From Agrobacterium sp. a22-2 (GTDB taxonomy: Bacteria; Pseudomonadota; Alphaproteobacteria; Rhizobiales; Rhizobiaceae), in the NCBI RefSeq assembly GCF_012276985.1, contig NZ_JAAXMM010000001.1, positions 582,058 through 646,057 of the forward strand: DNA of 64,000 nucleotides, in the 5' to 3' direction. Positions 34,417-44,033 of the stretch are shown piece after piece. How positions within the stretch are numbered: position 1 is the stretch's first letter; each line of letters begins with the position of its first letter. The position numbers were made by a program, and so were the translations under genes. The notes beneath the pieces were generated by a model. That model saw nothing but the letters and a program-made list of their open reading frames with translations. It had not been told where the DNA came from and searched no databases.

Positions 34417-35439
34417 TCAGATGTCGAAGTTGATCATGTTGCGCATCACCAGAATGCCGATGCTCATCCAAACCAGCGACACGCCGAGGATCATGTGGCC
34501 GCGCGGATCGGTAAACAGGATCATGATGTAGCCGGGCGATGTCAGGTAGACGAGCAGCGTCACCACGAAAGGCAAGGAGCCGATAATGGCGGCCGAAGCC
34601 TTGGCTTCCATCGAAAGTGCGCTGACCTTGGCCTTCATCTTCTTGCGGTCGCGCAGGACACGGGACAGGTTGGACAGCGCCTCGGACAGGTTGCCGCCGG
34701 CCTGGGACTGGATGGCAATGACGATCGCGAAGAAATTAACCTCCTGCAGCGGCATGGTGTTCATCATGCGCGTGCAGGCCTCGGGAACGCTCAGGCCCAC
34801 CTGCTGGGATTCCACCACGCGGCGAAACTCGCCTCTGACCGGCTCCTGGCCTTCGGCCGCGATCAGGCGCAACGCATCGTTCAGCGGCAGGCCCGACTTG
34901 ATCGACCGCACCATCACATCAAGGGAATTGGGAAATTCCGACAGGAATTTGTTCTGGCGCCGCTTGATGAGAAAACCGACCAGCCAGCGTGGCAGTCCGG
35001 CACCGGCCACGAAGGCGACGCCGAAGGTGACGAGAAGCGGCAATCCTCCGATGAACGATCCGACGAGAACAATAAGGCCGAAGATGACGCTGAACACGTA
35101 GAACTTTACCGTCGAGATGGACAGGCCGGCCTGTACCAGGCGCGACTTCAAGTTGAGTTTAGCCGCCTTCTTGGTCTTTTCGGCTTGCTTGCGCTCCATG
35201 TCCTTCAACGTGTCCTGCACCGACTTGCGGCGCTTGGACAGTTCCTGGACCCTATCGCGTGCCGCCTTGACCTTGTTGAGGTCGGTCTCGGCGGATTTGA
35301 CCCGGTTCAGGCGACTCGACGTCTTCTTGTCGGCCTCGATGCTGGAAAACAGGAAACCATAAGCAACGGCACCCGCTGCGATCGCGACAAGGGCGACGAT
35401 GGCCAAGACAATCGGGTCCACTCCGAACATCGCCGTCAT
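34417..35439 (-). CDS. tadB: TadB, inner-membrane platform protein
   Basis: A 340-residue paralogue of TadC with an F domain (PNSLDVMVRSIKSGLPLNDALRLIA, in part; RVLRDRKKMKAKVSALSMEAKASA, in part). A charged, coiled-coil-prone stretch of Lys, Arg and Glu (about 35-95) follows the first helix, as is usual for TadB. Its start overlaps the cpaF stop by four bases. Confidence 0.93.
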   Translation of the reverse strand: MTAMFGVDPIVLAIVALVAIAAGAVAYGFLFSSIEADKKTSSRLNRVKSAETDLNKVKAARDRVQELSKRRKSVQDTLKDMERKQAEKTKKAAKLNLKSRLVQAGLSISTVKFYVFSVIFGLIVLVGSFIGGLPLLVTFGVAFVAGAGLPRWLVGFLIKRRQNKFLSEFPNSLDVMVRSIKSGLPLNDALRLIAAEGQEPVRGEFRRVVESQQVGLSVPEACTRMMNTMPLQEVNFFAIVIAIQSQAGGNLSEALSNLSRVLRDRKKMKAKVSALSMEAKASAAIIGSLPFVVTLLVYLTSPGYIMILFTDPRGHMILGVSLVWMSIGILVMRNMINFDI

Positions 35440-36923
35440 ACTCCGCTGGATTTCAGTTCCATGGCATCAAGCGCCGCCGCCAGCCGCCGCTCTTCGTTGT
35501 AATAGCGGGCGCGATCCCAGAAATTCGGCTTGCCGATGCCCGTCGACATATGGTGGCCGATGATCTTGCCGTTCATATCCTCGCCGTCCATTTCGTAGCG
35601 CATCAGATCCTGGGTGACGATCACGTCGCCCTCCATGCCGATGACTTCGGTAATGTGCGTTATACGGCGGGAACCGTCGCGCAGGCGGGCCGCCTGGATA
35701 ATGACATCGACGGAACCGGCAATGATCTCGCGCACCGTCTTGGCCGGCAGGGTAAAACCGCCCATGGCGATCATCGATTCCATGCGGCTCAGGCATTCGC
35801 GCGGCGTATTGGCATGGATCGTACCCATCGAGCCATCGTGGCCGGTGTTCATCGCCTGCAGCAGGTCGAAGACTTCCGGTCCGCGCACTTCGCCGACGAT
35901 GATGCGTTCGGGGCGCATACGCAGGCAGTTCTTGACGAGATCGCGCATGGTGATCTCGCCTTCGCCTTCGATATTCGGCGGACGGGTTTCGAGCCGCACC
36001 ACATGGGGCTGTTGCAGTTGCAGTTCGGCGGTGTCTTCGCAGGTGATGATGCGCTCGTCGGCATCGATATAGCGGGTCAGGCAGTTGAGCAGCGTGGTCT
36101 TGCCCGAGCCGGTGCCGCCGGAAATGACCACGTTGCAGCGGACACGCCCGATGATCTGCAGGACATCGGCGCCTTCCGGCGTGATCGCCCCAAACTTCAC
36201 CAGCTGGTCGAGATTGAGCTTGTCCTTCTTGAACTTACGAATCGTCAGCGCCGGACCGTCGATGGCGAGCGGTGGTGCGATGACGTTGACGCGCGAGCCG
36301 TCCGGCAGACGCGCGTCGCAGATCGGGCTCGATTCGTCGACTCGACGGCCGACCTGGCTGACGATGCGCTGGCAGATGGACAAAAGCTGGCTATTGTCGC
36401 GGAAGCGGATGTCGGATTCGATGGTCTTGCCGGCGACTTCGATGAAGGTCTGTCCGGACCCGTTGACCATGATATCGGAAATGTCGTCGCGGGCCAGAAG
36501 CGGCTCCAGCGGTCCGTAGCCCAAAACGTCGTTGCAGATGTCTTCGAGCAGTTCTTCCTGCTCGGAAATCGACATGGCGAAATTCTTGATCGTGATGATG
36601 TCGTTGACGATATCACGGATTTCTTCGCGGGCGCTTTCACCGTCGAGCTTGGCCAACTGTGACAGATCGATCGTGTCGATCAGTGCCGAGAAGACCTGGC
36701 TCTTGGTGTCGTAATAGTCCTGGGTGCGGGCCTGACGCTTGCGGGCCGGCGTCTGCATCGGTGGCGGCTGCACCTGCTGGCGCGCCGCACCCTCCTCGCG
36801 AACGATCTCGGAGACGCTTTCCGTTCTTTGAGGAGCGGGAGCAACCGGCGCCGACAGGGTCGGCGGGACCGTTGCCCCACCACCCGCTTTGCCGAAACCA
36901 TCACTTCCACGTTTACCGAACAT
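35436..36923 (-). CDS. cpaF: CpaF/TadA pilus assembly ATPase
   Basis: A 495-residue type II/IV secretion ATPase that powers Flp pilus assembly. After a low-complexity, Pro-rich N-terminus (about 1-60) come the N-domain and ATPase core: Walker [13 protein letters not shown] (about 270), Asp box and Walker B ([15 protein letters not shown], about 335) and the His box (GSMGTIHAN, about 362). Usual family length. It begins 34 bases after cpaE and overlaps tadB. Confidence 0.95.
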   Translation of the reverse strand: MFGKRGSDGFGKAGGGATVPPTLSAPVAPAPQRTESVSEIVREEGAARQQVQPPPMQTPARKRQARTQDYYDTKSQVFSALIDTIDLSQLAKLDGESAREEIRDIVNDIITIKNFAMSISEQEELLEDICNDVLGYGPLEPLLARDDISDIMVNGSGQTFIEVAGKTIESDIRFRDNSQLLSICQRIVSQVGRRVDESSPICDARLPDGSRVNVIAPPLAIDGPALTIRKFKKDKLNLDQLVKFGAITPEGADVLQIIGRVRCNVVISGGTGSGKTTLLNCLTRYIDADERIITCEDTAELQLQQPHVVRLETRPPNIEGEGEITMRDLVKNCLRMRPERIIVGEVRGPEVFDLLQAMNTGHDGSMGTIHANTPRECLSRMESMIAMGGFTLPAKTVREIIAGSVDVIIQAARLRDGSRRITHITEVIGMEGDVIVTQDLMRYEMDGEDMNGKIIGHHMSTGIGKPNFWDRARYYNEERRLAAALDAMELKSSGV

Positions 36924-36957
36924 AAGGACAATCCACTTTGTCGTAAGACCCCAGGGT

Positions 36958-38247
36958 CTATTTCTTGCTCAGAAGCCCGAGCATTTTTCCAAGTCCGCTT
37001 TTCTTGGCCTTCTTGGCCGCTGCCCGGCCCGTCACGATATGTGCGATCTGGGCAAAGGTTTCGGCGGTCGGAGACTTTGCGTCGATTTCGGAGATCATGC
37101 GGCCGCTATTGGCCGCGTTGCCGAAGAGTTGGGTATCAAAGGGTATTATGGCGATCGGCTCGATTTCCAACGGCTCGAAGAAATCAGCCGGGGCGATTTC
37201 CGGACGCTTGGGCATCCCGACCTGATTGAGGATGAAATGCGGGGGCTTATCGTTCGGCCTGAGCTTCTTCAGCGCATCCACCAGGTTCTTGGCATTGCGC
37301 AGATTGGCCAGATCGGGGACACAGGTGATCACCACTTCGTCGGCATCCGACAGCACCATTCTGGTCCAGTCCGACCAGAGATGCGGCACGTCGAGCACCG
37401 TGACCGGCGCACTGCGCTGCAGCACCTCGAGAACCGGCTGGAAGGCACCGCGATCGAAATCGTAGGCGCGGTCGAGCAGGGACGGCGCCGCCAGGAGCGA
37501 CAGGTGCTGGGAGCAGGTCGTCAGCAGGCGATCCAGAAAGACCTCGTCCAGACGTTCCGGCGCAAAAACCGCCTCGGCGATGCCGGTGGCGGGATCCTGG
37601 TCGAAATCGATGTTGGCCGTGCCATAGGGCAGGTCGAGATCGGCGAGGATGGTTTCGGAGGCAAACAGGCTCGATATGCCGAAGGCGCAGTTGTGGGCGA
37701 TGGTGGACGAGCCGACACCGCCCTTGGCGCCGATGAAGGCGATGCTGCGGCCCAGAGGCTCGGATTCCGGATCGACGAAGATGGTCGAAATCGCCGCCAT
37801 GATATCCGCCATGGACACCGGTGCGACCATATATTCGGAAATGCCGCTGCGGATCAGGTCCCGGTAGAGCGGAATGTCGTTGTAGCGACCGAGCACGATG
37901 ACGCGGGTGGTGGGATCGCAGACCTCTGCGAGTGGTGCCAATTCCTGTAGCAGGCTTGATGGCTCGCAATCGGTTTCGAGTATGATCAGATTGGGCGTCG
38001 GCGCCGACGAGAACATATTGGCGGCCGCGGCAATGCTGCCGCTGGTGATCCTCAAGGTGACCTTGGCCATCCGGCGATCATGGGCGCATTGCTCCATGAC
38101 GCGATGAACCGATTCCGAGACGCAGAAGGCATGAACGGAAATACGCGGAAGCGGGCGCAGGCTGTCCAGATCGCCGGTTTTCACCGTCTCGTCCGCGCGA
38201 CCGCCCTGGCCGGACCCGGTCTCTATATCGTATTCGATCGCACTCAT
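36958..38247 (-). CDS. cpaE: CpaE/TadZ, receiver-like and ParA-type ATPase
   Basis: A 429-residue protein that places the pilus machine at the cell pole. The N-terminal half is a degenerate receiver-like domain (LIILETDCEPSS, VIVLGRYNDIPLYRDL); the second half is a MinD/ParA-type ATPase with a deviant Walker A GAKGGVGSSTIAHN (about 170-183) and DLDLPYGTANIDF. The C-terminus is rich in lysine. It lies between cpaD and cpaF. Confidence 0.93.
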   Translation of the reverse strand: MSAIEYDIETGSGQGGRADETVKTGDLDSLRPLPRISVHAFCVSESVHRVMEQCAHDRRMAKVTLRITSGSIAAAANMFSSAPTPNLIILETDCEPSSLLQELAPLAEVCDPTTRVIVLGRYNDIPLYRDLIRSGISEYMVAPVSMADIMAAISTIFVDPESEPLGRSIAFIGAKGGVGSSTIAHNCAFGISSLFASETILADLDLPYGTANIDFDQDPATGIAEAVFAPERLDEVFLDRLLTTCSQHLSLLAAPSLLDRAYDFDRGAFQPVLEVLQRSAPVTVLDVPHLWSDWTRMVLSDADEVVITCVPDLANLRNAKNLVDALKKLRPNDKPPHFILNQVGMPKRPEIAPADFFEPLEIEPIAIIPFDTQLFGNAANSGRMISEIDAKSPTAETFAQIAHIVTGRAAAKKAKKSGLGKMLGLLSKK

Positions 38248-38293
38248 TGTTCTATCCTGACTTCATAGTTCCCGAACAACCCCAAGCATCAAG

Positions 38294-39031
38294 CTAGTCC
38301 GAGGCGGTCTCCGAGCCTTCGCGATAGAGCCCGATCACGGTGGCGCGTCGCGTCGCGTCGATCGGGGTCATACCGCGTGGTGCCACGAGATCCATGGGGT
38401 TGGCGATCTGGGCTGCGAGATTGTTCTGGCTGGCGCAGCCGAAATTGTGCCAGTTGCGGTTCATCATCGTGTCATTGGCCAGATCTTCCGGCCACTCGCC
38501 GCACTGGCTGGTCACGGCGGTCGTCGCCACGTAACTCAAACGAACGGGTGCCGCGTCACCGGTGGCGCCTGCAGCGTAGCCGGTTTCGACGATCCGGGCG
38601 GCCGAGACGCCCTTGTTGGCCAGGAGCTTGCGAATTTCGCGGCTCATCTGCGAGGCGGCAGCGGAATTGGCCGAGCCCTGGGGCACCATGATCTGCACAT
38701 TGCCGGAAGAACTGGCGACATAGTCCTGGGCAAAGCCGGAAATCGCATCCCGCGTGCCCGTCGTCAGTTTCCGGTCACCGGATGCCATAGGAATATCCAG
38801 AGTATGCTCGACTTCGGTCAGCACGATGGGATGGCGGGTGCGATAGTCGTCCGGGATCGAGCCGGTCGACATGCCGTCCCTGGTTCCGCAACCTGTCAGC
38901 ACGGCAGCCGCCGCCAACGCCGCGCCGGCCAGAAAGACCTGCCTCAGGTTCGAGGTGCGGAAAGTCGCTTTGGTGACACGCATGGAACGAAGACCTTCTG
39001 CCGGTTCGGGCGCGATTTTATGAGTGTTCAT
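38294..39031 (-). CDS. cpaD: CpaD, pilus assembly lipoprotein
   Basis: A 245-residue protein of the CpaD family with a lipoprotein-type signal (hydrophobic VFLAGAALAAAAVLTGC, in part; Cys as lipid site) and the family's C-terminal part (TSQCGEWPEDL, NFGCASQNNLAAQIANPMDLVAPRG, in part). Three starts are possible: 39049 overlaps the cpaC stop, 39031 has a GGAG eight bases upstream, and 38983 places the signal at the very N-terminus. 39031 is preferred with moderate certainty. Confidence 0.88.
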   Translation of the reverse strand: MNTHKIAPEPAEGLRSMRVTKATFRTSNLRQVFLAGAALAAAAVLTGCGTRDGMSTGSIPDDYRTRHPIVLTEVEHTLDIPMASGDRKLTTGTRDAISGFAQDYVASSSGNVQIMVPQGSANSAAASQMSREIRKLLANKGVSAARIVETGYAAGATGDAAPVRLSYVATTAVTSQCGEWPEDLANDTMMNRNWHNFGCASQNNLAAQIANPMDLVAPRGMTPIDATRRATVIGLYREGSETASD

Positions 39032-39045
39032 CTTCGGGCTCCGGT

Positions 39046-40623
39046 TCATTTGTAGATAAACCCGACGGCGCCGTGATACTGGCCAGTGACTGCTTCCTTG
39101 CGGCCGTAGACCTTGTTGACGCGATTGAGGAAGTACATTGCGGCATCGTTTTCCGCGTTGAAATTGTCGTCCGGACGAGCCAGCTTGTTGCGGGCCACGG
39201 GACGGACCAGATATGGCGTGGCGATGATGACCAGTTCGGTCTCGTTGCGGACGAAGTCCTTGCTGCGGAATAGGGTGCCGAAGATCGGGATCTTCGACAG
39301 GCCCGGCAGGCCGGACATGGCCTGGCGGATATTGTCCTGAACGAGGCCGGCGATGACGATCGAGCCGCCGGATGGCAGTTCGACGGTTGTCGAGGCTTCG
39401 CGCTTGCGGATCGACAGATAGGTCGAGCCGGGGATATCCGCATATGAGTTGCCGGTCACAGCCGAACCCTCGTAGGTCGGTTCTGAAACGTTCGTTTCGA
39501 TCTTCAGGCTGATGCGGCCGGCCGAAAGGACCACAGGCCGAAAGTTCAGCTCAATACCGTAATCCACGGTCTCCGTGGTTCGAGTGACAGTTGTCTCACC
39601 AGTTTCATCGTCGGTATCAATTTCCTGCTCTGCCGCCAGCCTGAATTCACCGCCAACGTAGAACTTCGCCTGTTCGCCGGAAATGGCCGTCAGGCTCGGT
39701 TCGGCCAGGGTCTTCATGACACCCGCCTGCTCCATGGCATTGACATAGGCGCTGATTCCGAAGTTGCCGATCGTCTTCGATATCGACGCCGTGCCGCCCA
39801 CATCGACGGCATTGCCAAGGTTCGACGGATTCGCATAGCTGATGCCGCTCGTGCCGTCGGAAGCTGTCGCACTGACCCCCAGTTGCTTCAGCACCTGCCG
39901 GCTGACTTCCGCCACCGTGACTTTCAACGTCACCTGGTCTTCACCTTCAATTGTCAGCAGATTGACGATCTGCGAGACTTGGCGCTCTTCGGCAAAGATC
40001 GCCACCGCCGCATCACCACTGTCGCTCGATGCCGTCGCCGTCTCGTTGCGGGTCGTTGCCTCACCGCCCTGCAGGAAGGCATTGGCCAGGCTTTCTGCGC
40101 GGGCGGCATCCTGCGGTGTGCGGACGGTTCCGGTCAGCACGATGTTGTCTGAAATGATCTCGACCTTGATGTCGGATTCAGGCAGAAAACGGCTCAGATT
40201 GGCTTCCAGGCCCTCGATGTCTCGCTCGATCTGGATGTCGAGGCTGACGATCTCGCTGCCGTCCGACCCAAAAATGAAGATATTGGTCTGACCGACCGTC
40301 TTGCCGAAAAGGTAGATACGGCGCGATGTCCTTGTCACGGCATCGGCCATTTCCGGATCGGCCACAAGAATGTCGTGGGCGTCTTCGGGGAGATCGATCA
40401 CCAAGGCCTTGTTGAGGCCGAGTTTAACGGTTCGGCGTGCGCCGGGACCCGATTGATTGATCTTGATGACGGCTTCCGATCCGGCATTCGCAGGACGGAT
40501 GGCCGTGAAGGTCTGAAACCGCTCGCCGGGGAGACCGCAGAATGTGAGGCTGAACGCAAGGGTTCCGGCCACCGAAGCGCGAATTTTCCGACCACGACCG
40601 CTCATCTGTGTCCGCCCGCTCAT
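39046..40623 (-). CDS. cpaC: CpaC, outer-membrane secretin
   Basis: A 525-residue secretin forming the outer-membrane channel for the Flp pilus. A signal peptide is followed by the pilus-type N-domain (LGLNKALVIDLPEDAHDILVADP, in part), a BON-like segment (VEIISDNIVLTGTVRTPQDAARAE, in part) and the secretin core (PSLTAISGEQAKFYVGGEFRL, in part; LPSGGSIVIAGLVQDN; IPIFGTLFRSKDF). It overlaps cpaB by four bases. Its N-domain is homologous to the separate 137-residue protein at 42846-43259. Confidence 0.95.
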   Translation of the reverse strand: MSGRTQMSGRGRKIRASVAGTLAFSLTFCGLPGERFQTFTAIRPANAGSEAVIKINQSGPGARRTVKLGLNKALVIDLPEDAHDILVADPEMADAVTRTSRRIYLFGKTVGQTNIFIFGSDGSEIVSLDIQIERDIEGLEANLSRFLPESDIKVEIISDNIVLTGTVRTPQDAARAESLANAFLQGGEATTRNETATASSDSGDAAVAIFAEERQVSQIVNLLTIEGEDQVTLKVTVAEVSRQVLKQLGVSATASDGTSGISYANPSNLGNAVDVGGTASISKTIGNFGISAYVNAMEQAGVMKTLAEPSLTAISGEQAKFYVGGEFRLAAEQEIDTDDETGETTVTRTTETVDYGIELNFRPVVLSAGRISLKIETNVSEPTYEGSAVTGNSYADIPGSTYLSIRKREASTTVELPSGGSIVIAGLVQDNIRQAMSGLPGLSKIPIFGTLFRSKDFVRNETELVIIATPYLVRPVARNKLARPDDNFNAENDAAMYFLNRVNKVYGRKEAVTGQYHGAVGFIYK

Positions 40624-41432
40624 TGTTGTTGCTCCGCTCCCGAATTCTTGACGATCTCGCCGGATTTGATGACCTGGATCATCGGCGCACCGGATCCGCC
40701 GCTGAGCAGGTAGTCGGCGGCCGTCGTGTCTTCCTCCTGCGCATCGGCCACCGAACGCAGTGCCAGCGACAGGCGCTCGGCCATCTGCTGGGCGACCGTG
40801 ATGACCTTGGCCTGATCCGGCGTCAGTTCCAGCGTTGCCGTCGTGCCGACGACCGTCTTCGAACCGTCGCCCTTCTCCTCTATCTGCTGGTCGACCGCCA
40901 AAACACGGACGTTGGACAGCACCTGCTCGGTCAGGAAATTGTTGTCGTCGCCCTTGCGCACCATGATGACGTCGACGCGGTCGTTGGGCAGGATGAAACC
41001 GCCGGCGCCGGTGGCGACCGAAATTTCGGTGGCGACGGCACGTTTTCCGGATGGCAACAGCGACGACATGATGCGGCTTGAGGAATCGGCGATCTTCTCG
41101 CGGCGCAGCGGCTCACCTTCGAAGAGCGGCAGCCGCACCACGACGCCGTTCAGTTCCTTCAATGCTTCCGGCCGGGTGTTTTCGGTGATGAAGCCTTCGA
41201 CAAGGCTTCCCTCCGGCCAGGGCATCCAGCGCATGGAGTCATCATTAAGGCGCGAACCGACCGGCAGATTGGCCGCGGCCACCAGCACGTTGATCGTCGG
41301 CTCTTTCTTGATCACCGAATCTGCCTGCTGCACGATCACCGATTTGGTGCCTGTCAGGCGCATAGCCAGGAGGCCGGCCAAACCTGCCGCCACGATGGCT
41401 ACTGCGAGAATGATGATGCGGGCGGGTTTCAT
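40620..41432 (-). CDS. cpaB: CpaB/RcpC, pilus assembly SAF-domain protein
   Basis: A 270-residue protein with an N-terminal membrane helix (IIILAVAIVAAGLAGLLAM) and a SAF domain (VLVAAANLPVGSRLNDDSMRW, in part; GFILPNDRVDVIMV). CpaB-type proteins may bind peptidoglycan and support the secretin. A 122-base gap to cpaA has two GGTTAAT-N4/5-GCTTAC repeats and may contain its own promoter. Confidence 0.93.
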   Translation of the reverse strand: MKPARIIILAVAIVAAGLAGLLAMRLTGTKSVIVQQADSVIKKEPTINVLVAAANLPVGSRLNDDSMRWMPWPEGSLVEGFITENTRPEALKELNGVVVRLPLFEGEPLRREKIADSSSRIMSSLLPSGKRAVATEISVATGAGGFILPNDRVDVIMVRKGDDNNFLTEQVLSNVRVLAVDQQIEEKGDGSKTVVGTTATLELTPDQAKVITVAQQMAERLSLALRSVADAQEEDTTAADYLLSGGSGAPMIQVIKSGEIVKNSGAEQQQ

Positions 41433-41494
41433 GATCTTTCCTTGCGAGAGACGTCGGGTTCTCTGCGGCCAGAATGATCAGCAATTGGTGTAAT

Positions 41495-41538
41495 TATGGT
41501 TAATAAGGCGCTTACAATTTTGGTTAATGCAAGCTTAC
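41495..41538. repeat. two direct GGTTAAT...GCTTAC elements upstream of cpaB
   Basis: GGTTAAT-N5-GCTTAC and GGTTAAT-N4-GCTTAC occur in tandem in an AT-rich patch 63-105 bases before the cpaB start. The second contains TTAATGCAAGCTTACC (41523-41538), one mismatch from the CtrA consensus TTAA-N7-TTAAC. A response-regulator site is plausible but unproven. Confidence 0.4.
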
Positions 41539-41554
41539 CGTCCGGCGACTTTGC

Positions 41555-42061
41555 TCAGGGCTGCATGGCCCAGAGGACCAGGGGTGACTGCGGATAGGTC
41601 AACAGGCCGGCAATGCCGATGGCGATGCCGTAAGGAATCTTCTTTGCATGGAGGATCGAACCCGGCAGCGGCAGGCCGATGGCCATCATCGTATTGGAGC
41701 GTGCGCGCAGCAGCAAGATCAGCAGGGTCAGCGCTCCGCCTATATAAGCGACGTTGACCAGGAAAGACACCAGGGACAGGTTGAGGCCGAACCACACGGC
41801 TGCAGCTGTCAGCAGCTTGGCATCGCCGCCGCCCATGACATTGAATGCGAAGAGCGCGAAACACACCGCGAAAACGACCAGACCGGCGAGAAGGTGAAAT
41901 CCAATATCGGTAACACCGAGGCCTGCCAGGGGTGCGGCAATGGCGAAAGCGCCGAGAAGCACTACGGGGATGCGATTGGGAATCGTCATCTCCAGAAAGT
42001 CCGTGAAGGCCGCCAATGTCAGGCAGAGCGGGAAAATCACGAAAACGATGGCTTCTACCAT
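41555..42061 (-). CDS. cpaA: CpaA, prepilin peptidase (A24)
   Basis: A 168-residue short-form type IV prepilin peptidase with several transmembrane helices. The two catalytic aspartates are in LAAFTDFLEMTIPNRI (about residue 21; normally D...R.IPN) and MGGGDAKLLTA (about residue 77, the GxGD motif). It would process the PilA leader. The start at 42061 places GGAG seven bases upstream; the frame upstream overlaps the pilA terminator. It lies 204 bases after pilA. Confidence 0.93.
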   Translation of the reverse strand: MVEAIVFVIFPLCLTLAAFTDFLEMTIPNRIPVVLLGAFAIAAPLAGLGVTDIGFHLLAGLVVFAVCFALFAFNVMGGGDAKLLTAAAVWFGLNLSLVSFLVNVAYIGGALTLLILLLRARSNTMMAIGLPLPGSILHAKKIPYGIAIGIAGLLTYPQSPLVLWAMQP

Positions 42062-42197
42062 GGGCATGCTCCCGACCAAGACCCGCTGATCGTAGCGGGC
42101 TTCGCTTAAGGAAATGCAAATCGCGGAGGTGTGACTATCAGTGTTTTGTCGGTCTAGACCCAAGGCGCCTGCAGCTGTTTCCGCGTTGCTCAACGAT

Positions 42198-42228
42198 AAA
42201 AGACCGCCCTCTTGCCGAGAGCGGCCTT
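42198..42228 (-). terminator. intrinsic terminator between pilA and cpaA
   Basis: On the minus strand, AAGGCCGCTCTCGGCAAGAG GGCGGTCTTTT (split here) forms a stem with one bulge followed by TTTT. It lies about 40 bases after the pilA stop. Partial termination here would make pilin mRNA more abundant than assembly-gene mRNA, as is usual for this layout. Confidence 0.7.
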
Positions 42229-42264
42229 GGATTGCCGATGCCGAACAAATCGGCAGGGACTGTA

Positions 42265-42435
42265 TTAGTTGTTGTCCAGCTTGGTGGCTAGGTCGGCGAA
42301 CTGGTCGTCCAGGGCGTTGCCGAGCGTCGAAGCGCCGGTGATCAGGGCGACGGAAATCAGGGCGGCGATGAGGCCGTATTCGATTGCAGTTGCACCGGAC
42401 TCGTCCTTGAAGAAACGTGCGAAAATCTTGGTCAT
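42265..42435 (-). CDS. pilA: Flp/Fap-family type IVb pilin
   Basis: A 56-residue pilin beginning MTKIFARFFKDESG. The prepilin peptidase site follows Gly14, and the mature N-terminus ATAIEYGLIAALISVA has the invariant Glu at position 5 with Tyr next to it, the hallmark of Flp pilins. A hydrophobic helix and a short polar tail complete it. GGAGAG lies six to ten bases upstream. A stand-alone terminator follows, then cpaA. It is the major structural subunit of the pilus made by this locus. Confidence 0.95.
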   Translation of the reverse strand: MTKIFARFFKDESGATAIEYGLIAALISVALITGASTLGNALDDQFADLATKLDNN

Positions 42436-42845
42436 GTTACTCTCCTACTCCACAATGTTGTTCAGCACCGCCGTCAACTGTTTCCGTTGATCGGATGACT
42501 GCAAATTACAGAGCGGCCATTGCCATCGGCTTAAGAAAAAGAGTTACCAAGAGGTTAAGGAGGCGCTGGTGCAGGTATTGGTAAACGGCCTGTCAATCCG
42601 ATCGTTAAGAATCGACATATCCGTGACGCCGGCAATATACCGCCTATAAATATACTGCGATATCAACATCTTACCTGATCCGATCGAACAACGTTCGACG
42701 AGCCCTGGCGGTCCGACCAGCGCCCTGAGTGCCCGCATAACGGCCGCCGCTGTGCGATTTTGCGCTTCCTTAACGGTTCATTCACCAATCCCCATCATCC
42801 TCGAAGGATCATACGCTCGGAAATACGCTTCAAAAGGCTGACCTG
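42436..42845. promoter_or_regulatory. AT-rich 410-base divergent regulatory region of the pilus locus
   Basis: No gene is seen. Two CtrA-like sites occur. TTAACCTCTTGGTAAC on the minus strand at 42543-42558, about 115 bases before pilA, is one mismatch from TTAA-N7-TTAAC. TTAACGGTTCATTCAC on the plus strand at 42770-42785, about 68 bases before the divergent gene, also has one mismatch. CtrA activates pilA in Caulobacter, so cell-cycle control is plausible here. Confidence 0.5.
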
Positions 42846-43259
42846 ATGTTGTCTCGCGGCGGCTTCGCACAATTATCCCTCGGCATCATGCTTGCCGCGG
42901 TCGGCGTCTGCGGCCCCGTGCGGGCCGAGGACGATCTGTTGCGCGTCTATATGGATCACGCGCGAGTCCTCAAGCTAGACCGGCCCGTCAGCAAAGTGAT
43001 TGTCGGGAATTCGAAAGTCGCCGATGCAACGGTCGCCGATTCCAAGACGATCGTGCTCACCGGCCGCAGCTTCGGCACAACGAATCTGGTTCTGCTGGAC
43101 AGCGAAGGCAATGCGATCGTCGACGAGCGCATTCTTGTTTCCATCGATGAAGGAAATTCCGTACGCGTATTCAAGCAGACGCAGCGTACCGTGCTGTCCT
43201 GCACGCCGAACTGCGAACAGCATTCCGATACCGCTAACGCCGCATCCTCGTCGGACTAA
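42846..43259 (+). CDS. stand-alone secretin N-domain (pilus assembly N-terminal domain) protein
   Basis: A 137-residue exported protein. A signal peptide (to about residue 27, ending VRA) precedes one domain homologous to the N-terminal part of CpaC: VLKLDRPVSKVIVGNSKVADATV, in part; TIVLTGRSFGTTNLVLLDSEG, in part. It lacks the secretin core. Cysteines near the C-terminus (LSCTPNC) may pair. It is divergent from pilA and precedes two TadE-like genes, so it probably helps the same pilus, for example by docking at the secretin. Confidence 0.85.
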   Translation: MLSRGGFAQLSLGIMLAAVGVCGPVRAEDDLLRVYMDHARVLKLDRPVSKVIVGNSKVADATVADSKTIVLTGRSFGTTNLVLLDSEGNAIVDERILVSIDEGNSVRVFKQTQRTVLSCTPNCEQHSDTANAASSSD

Positions 43260-43406
43260 GCGTCAGCGCCGTACCAAAGAGCGTTTTCCTCTGAACGGCA
43301 TGGAATTTGACAGTTTCATTCCGGTAAATTGTGCCTTTCCATTGAAACGGAAAATAAAGACTTGGCACCTAGCATCGGCCGAATTCGATGAAACCGGCCT
43401 TATGCG

Positions 43407-44033
43407 ATGACTTCATATCATGACGATACGAAAGGCGACGCGAGCAAACCAGGATCCGGAAGCGGCTCCTGGACAGCGCTGCTGAGATCCAGGGACGGCG
43501 CGGCCGCGATCGAATTCGCGATCCTGTCCTTTCCCTATTTCCTCATCGTCTTCGCCATTCTTGAGACCTTTGCGGCCTTTGCGGCCGAGCAGCTGGTGGC
43601 GACCGCGGCGGATACCATGGCGCGGCAGCTACGCACCGGCAATATCAGCGGCGACCCCGGGCGGACGGCGACCTACCTGTCGGAAACGGAATTTCGGGCC
43701 GCTTTTTGCGACGAAATCTCCATCATGATCTCGTGTAGCGACGAGGAGATCGCAACACCCTCCAAGCTGTATCTGGATGTCCGCGACTTCACGACTTTTG
43801 CGCAGATGCCGGACGACATCCCCGTTGTATCCGACGTGCTTGACGTTTCGACCTTCGACTATTCGCCGGGTGGCCCCAAAACCATCAACATGCTTCGCGC
43901 CTATTACCACTGGACCGTGATCACCGACTTGGTTCGCCCCTATATCACCAATATCCGCATGCCCGGCGAAGAGGAGAATACCGGTTACCTGATCGTGGCG
44001 ACCTCGGCGTTTCAGAATGAGGATTATCCGTGA
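43407..44033 (+). CDS. TadE-family pseudopilin
   Basis: A 208-residue protein with a cytoplasmic N-terminus of about 30 residues, then a prepilin-like region RDGAAAIEFAILSFPYFLIVFAI (shown as AAIEFAIL, Glu at position 5 of the processed end) and a long periplasmic part. TadE and TadF are minor pseudopilins cleaved by the same peptidase as Flp. It overlaps the following TadE-like gene by four bases (GTGA). Confidence 0.85.
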   Translation: MTSYHDDTKGDASKPGSGSGSWTALLRSRDGAAAIEFAILSFPYFLIVFAILETFAAFAAEQLVATAADTMARQLRTGNISGDPGRTATYLSETEFRAAFCDEISIMISCSDEEIATPSKLYLDVRDFTTFAQMPDDIPVVSDVLDVSTFDYSPGGPKTINMLRAYYHWTVITDLVRPYITNIRMPGEEENTGYLIVATSAFQNEDYP

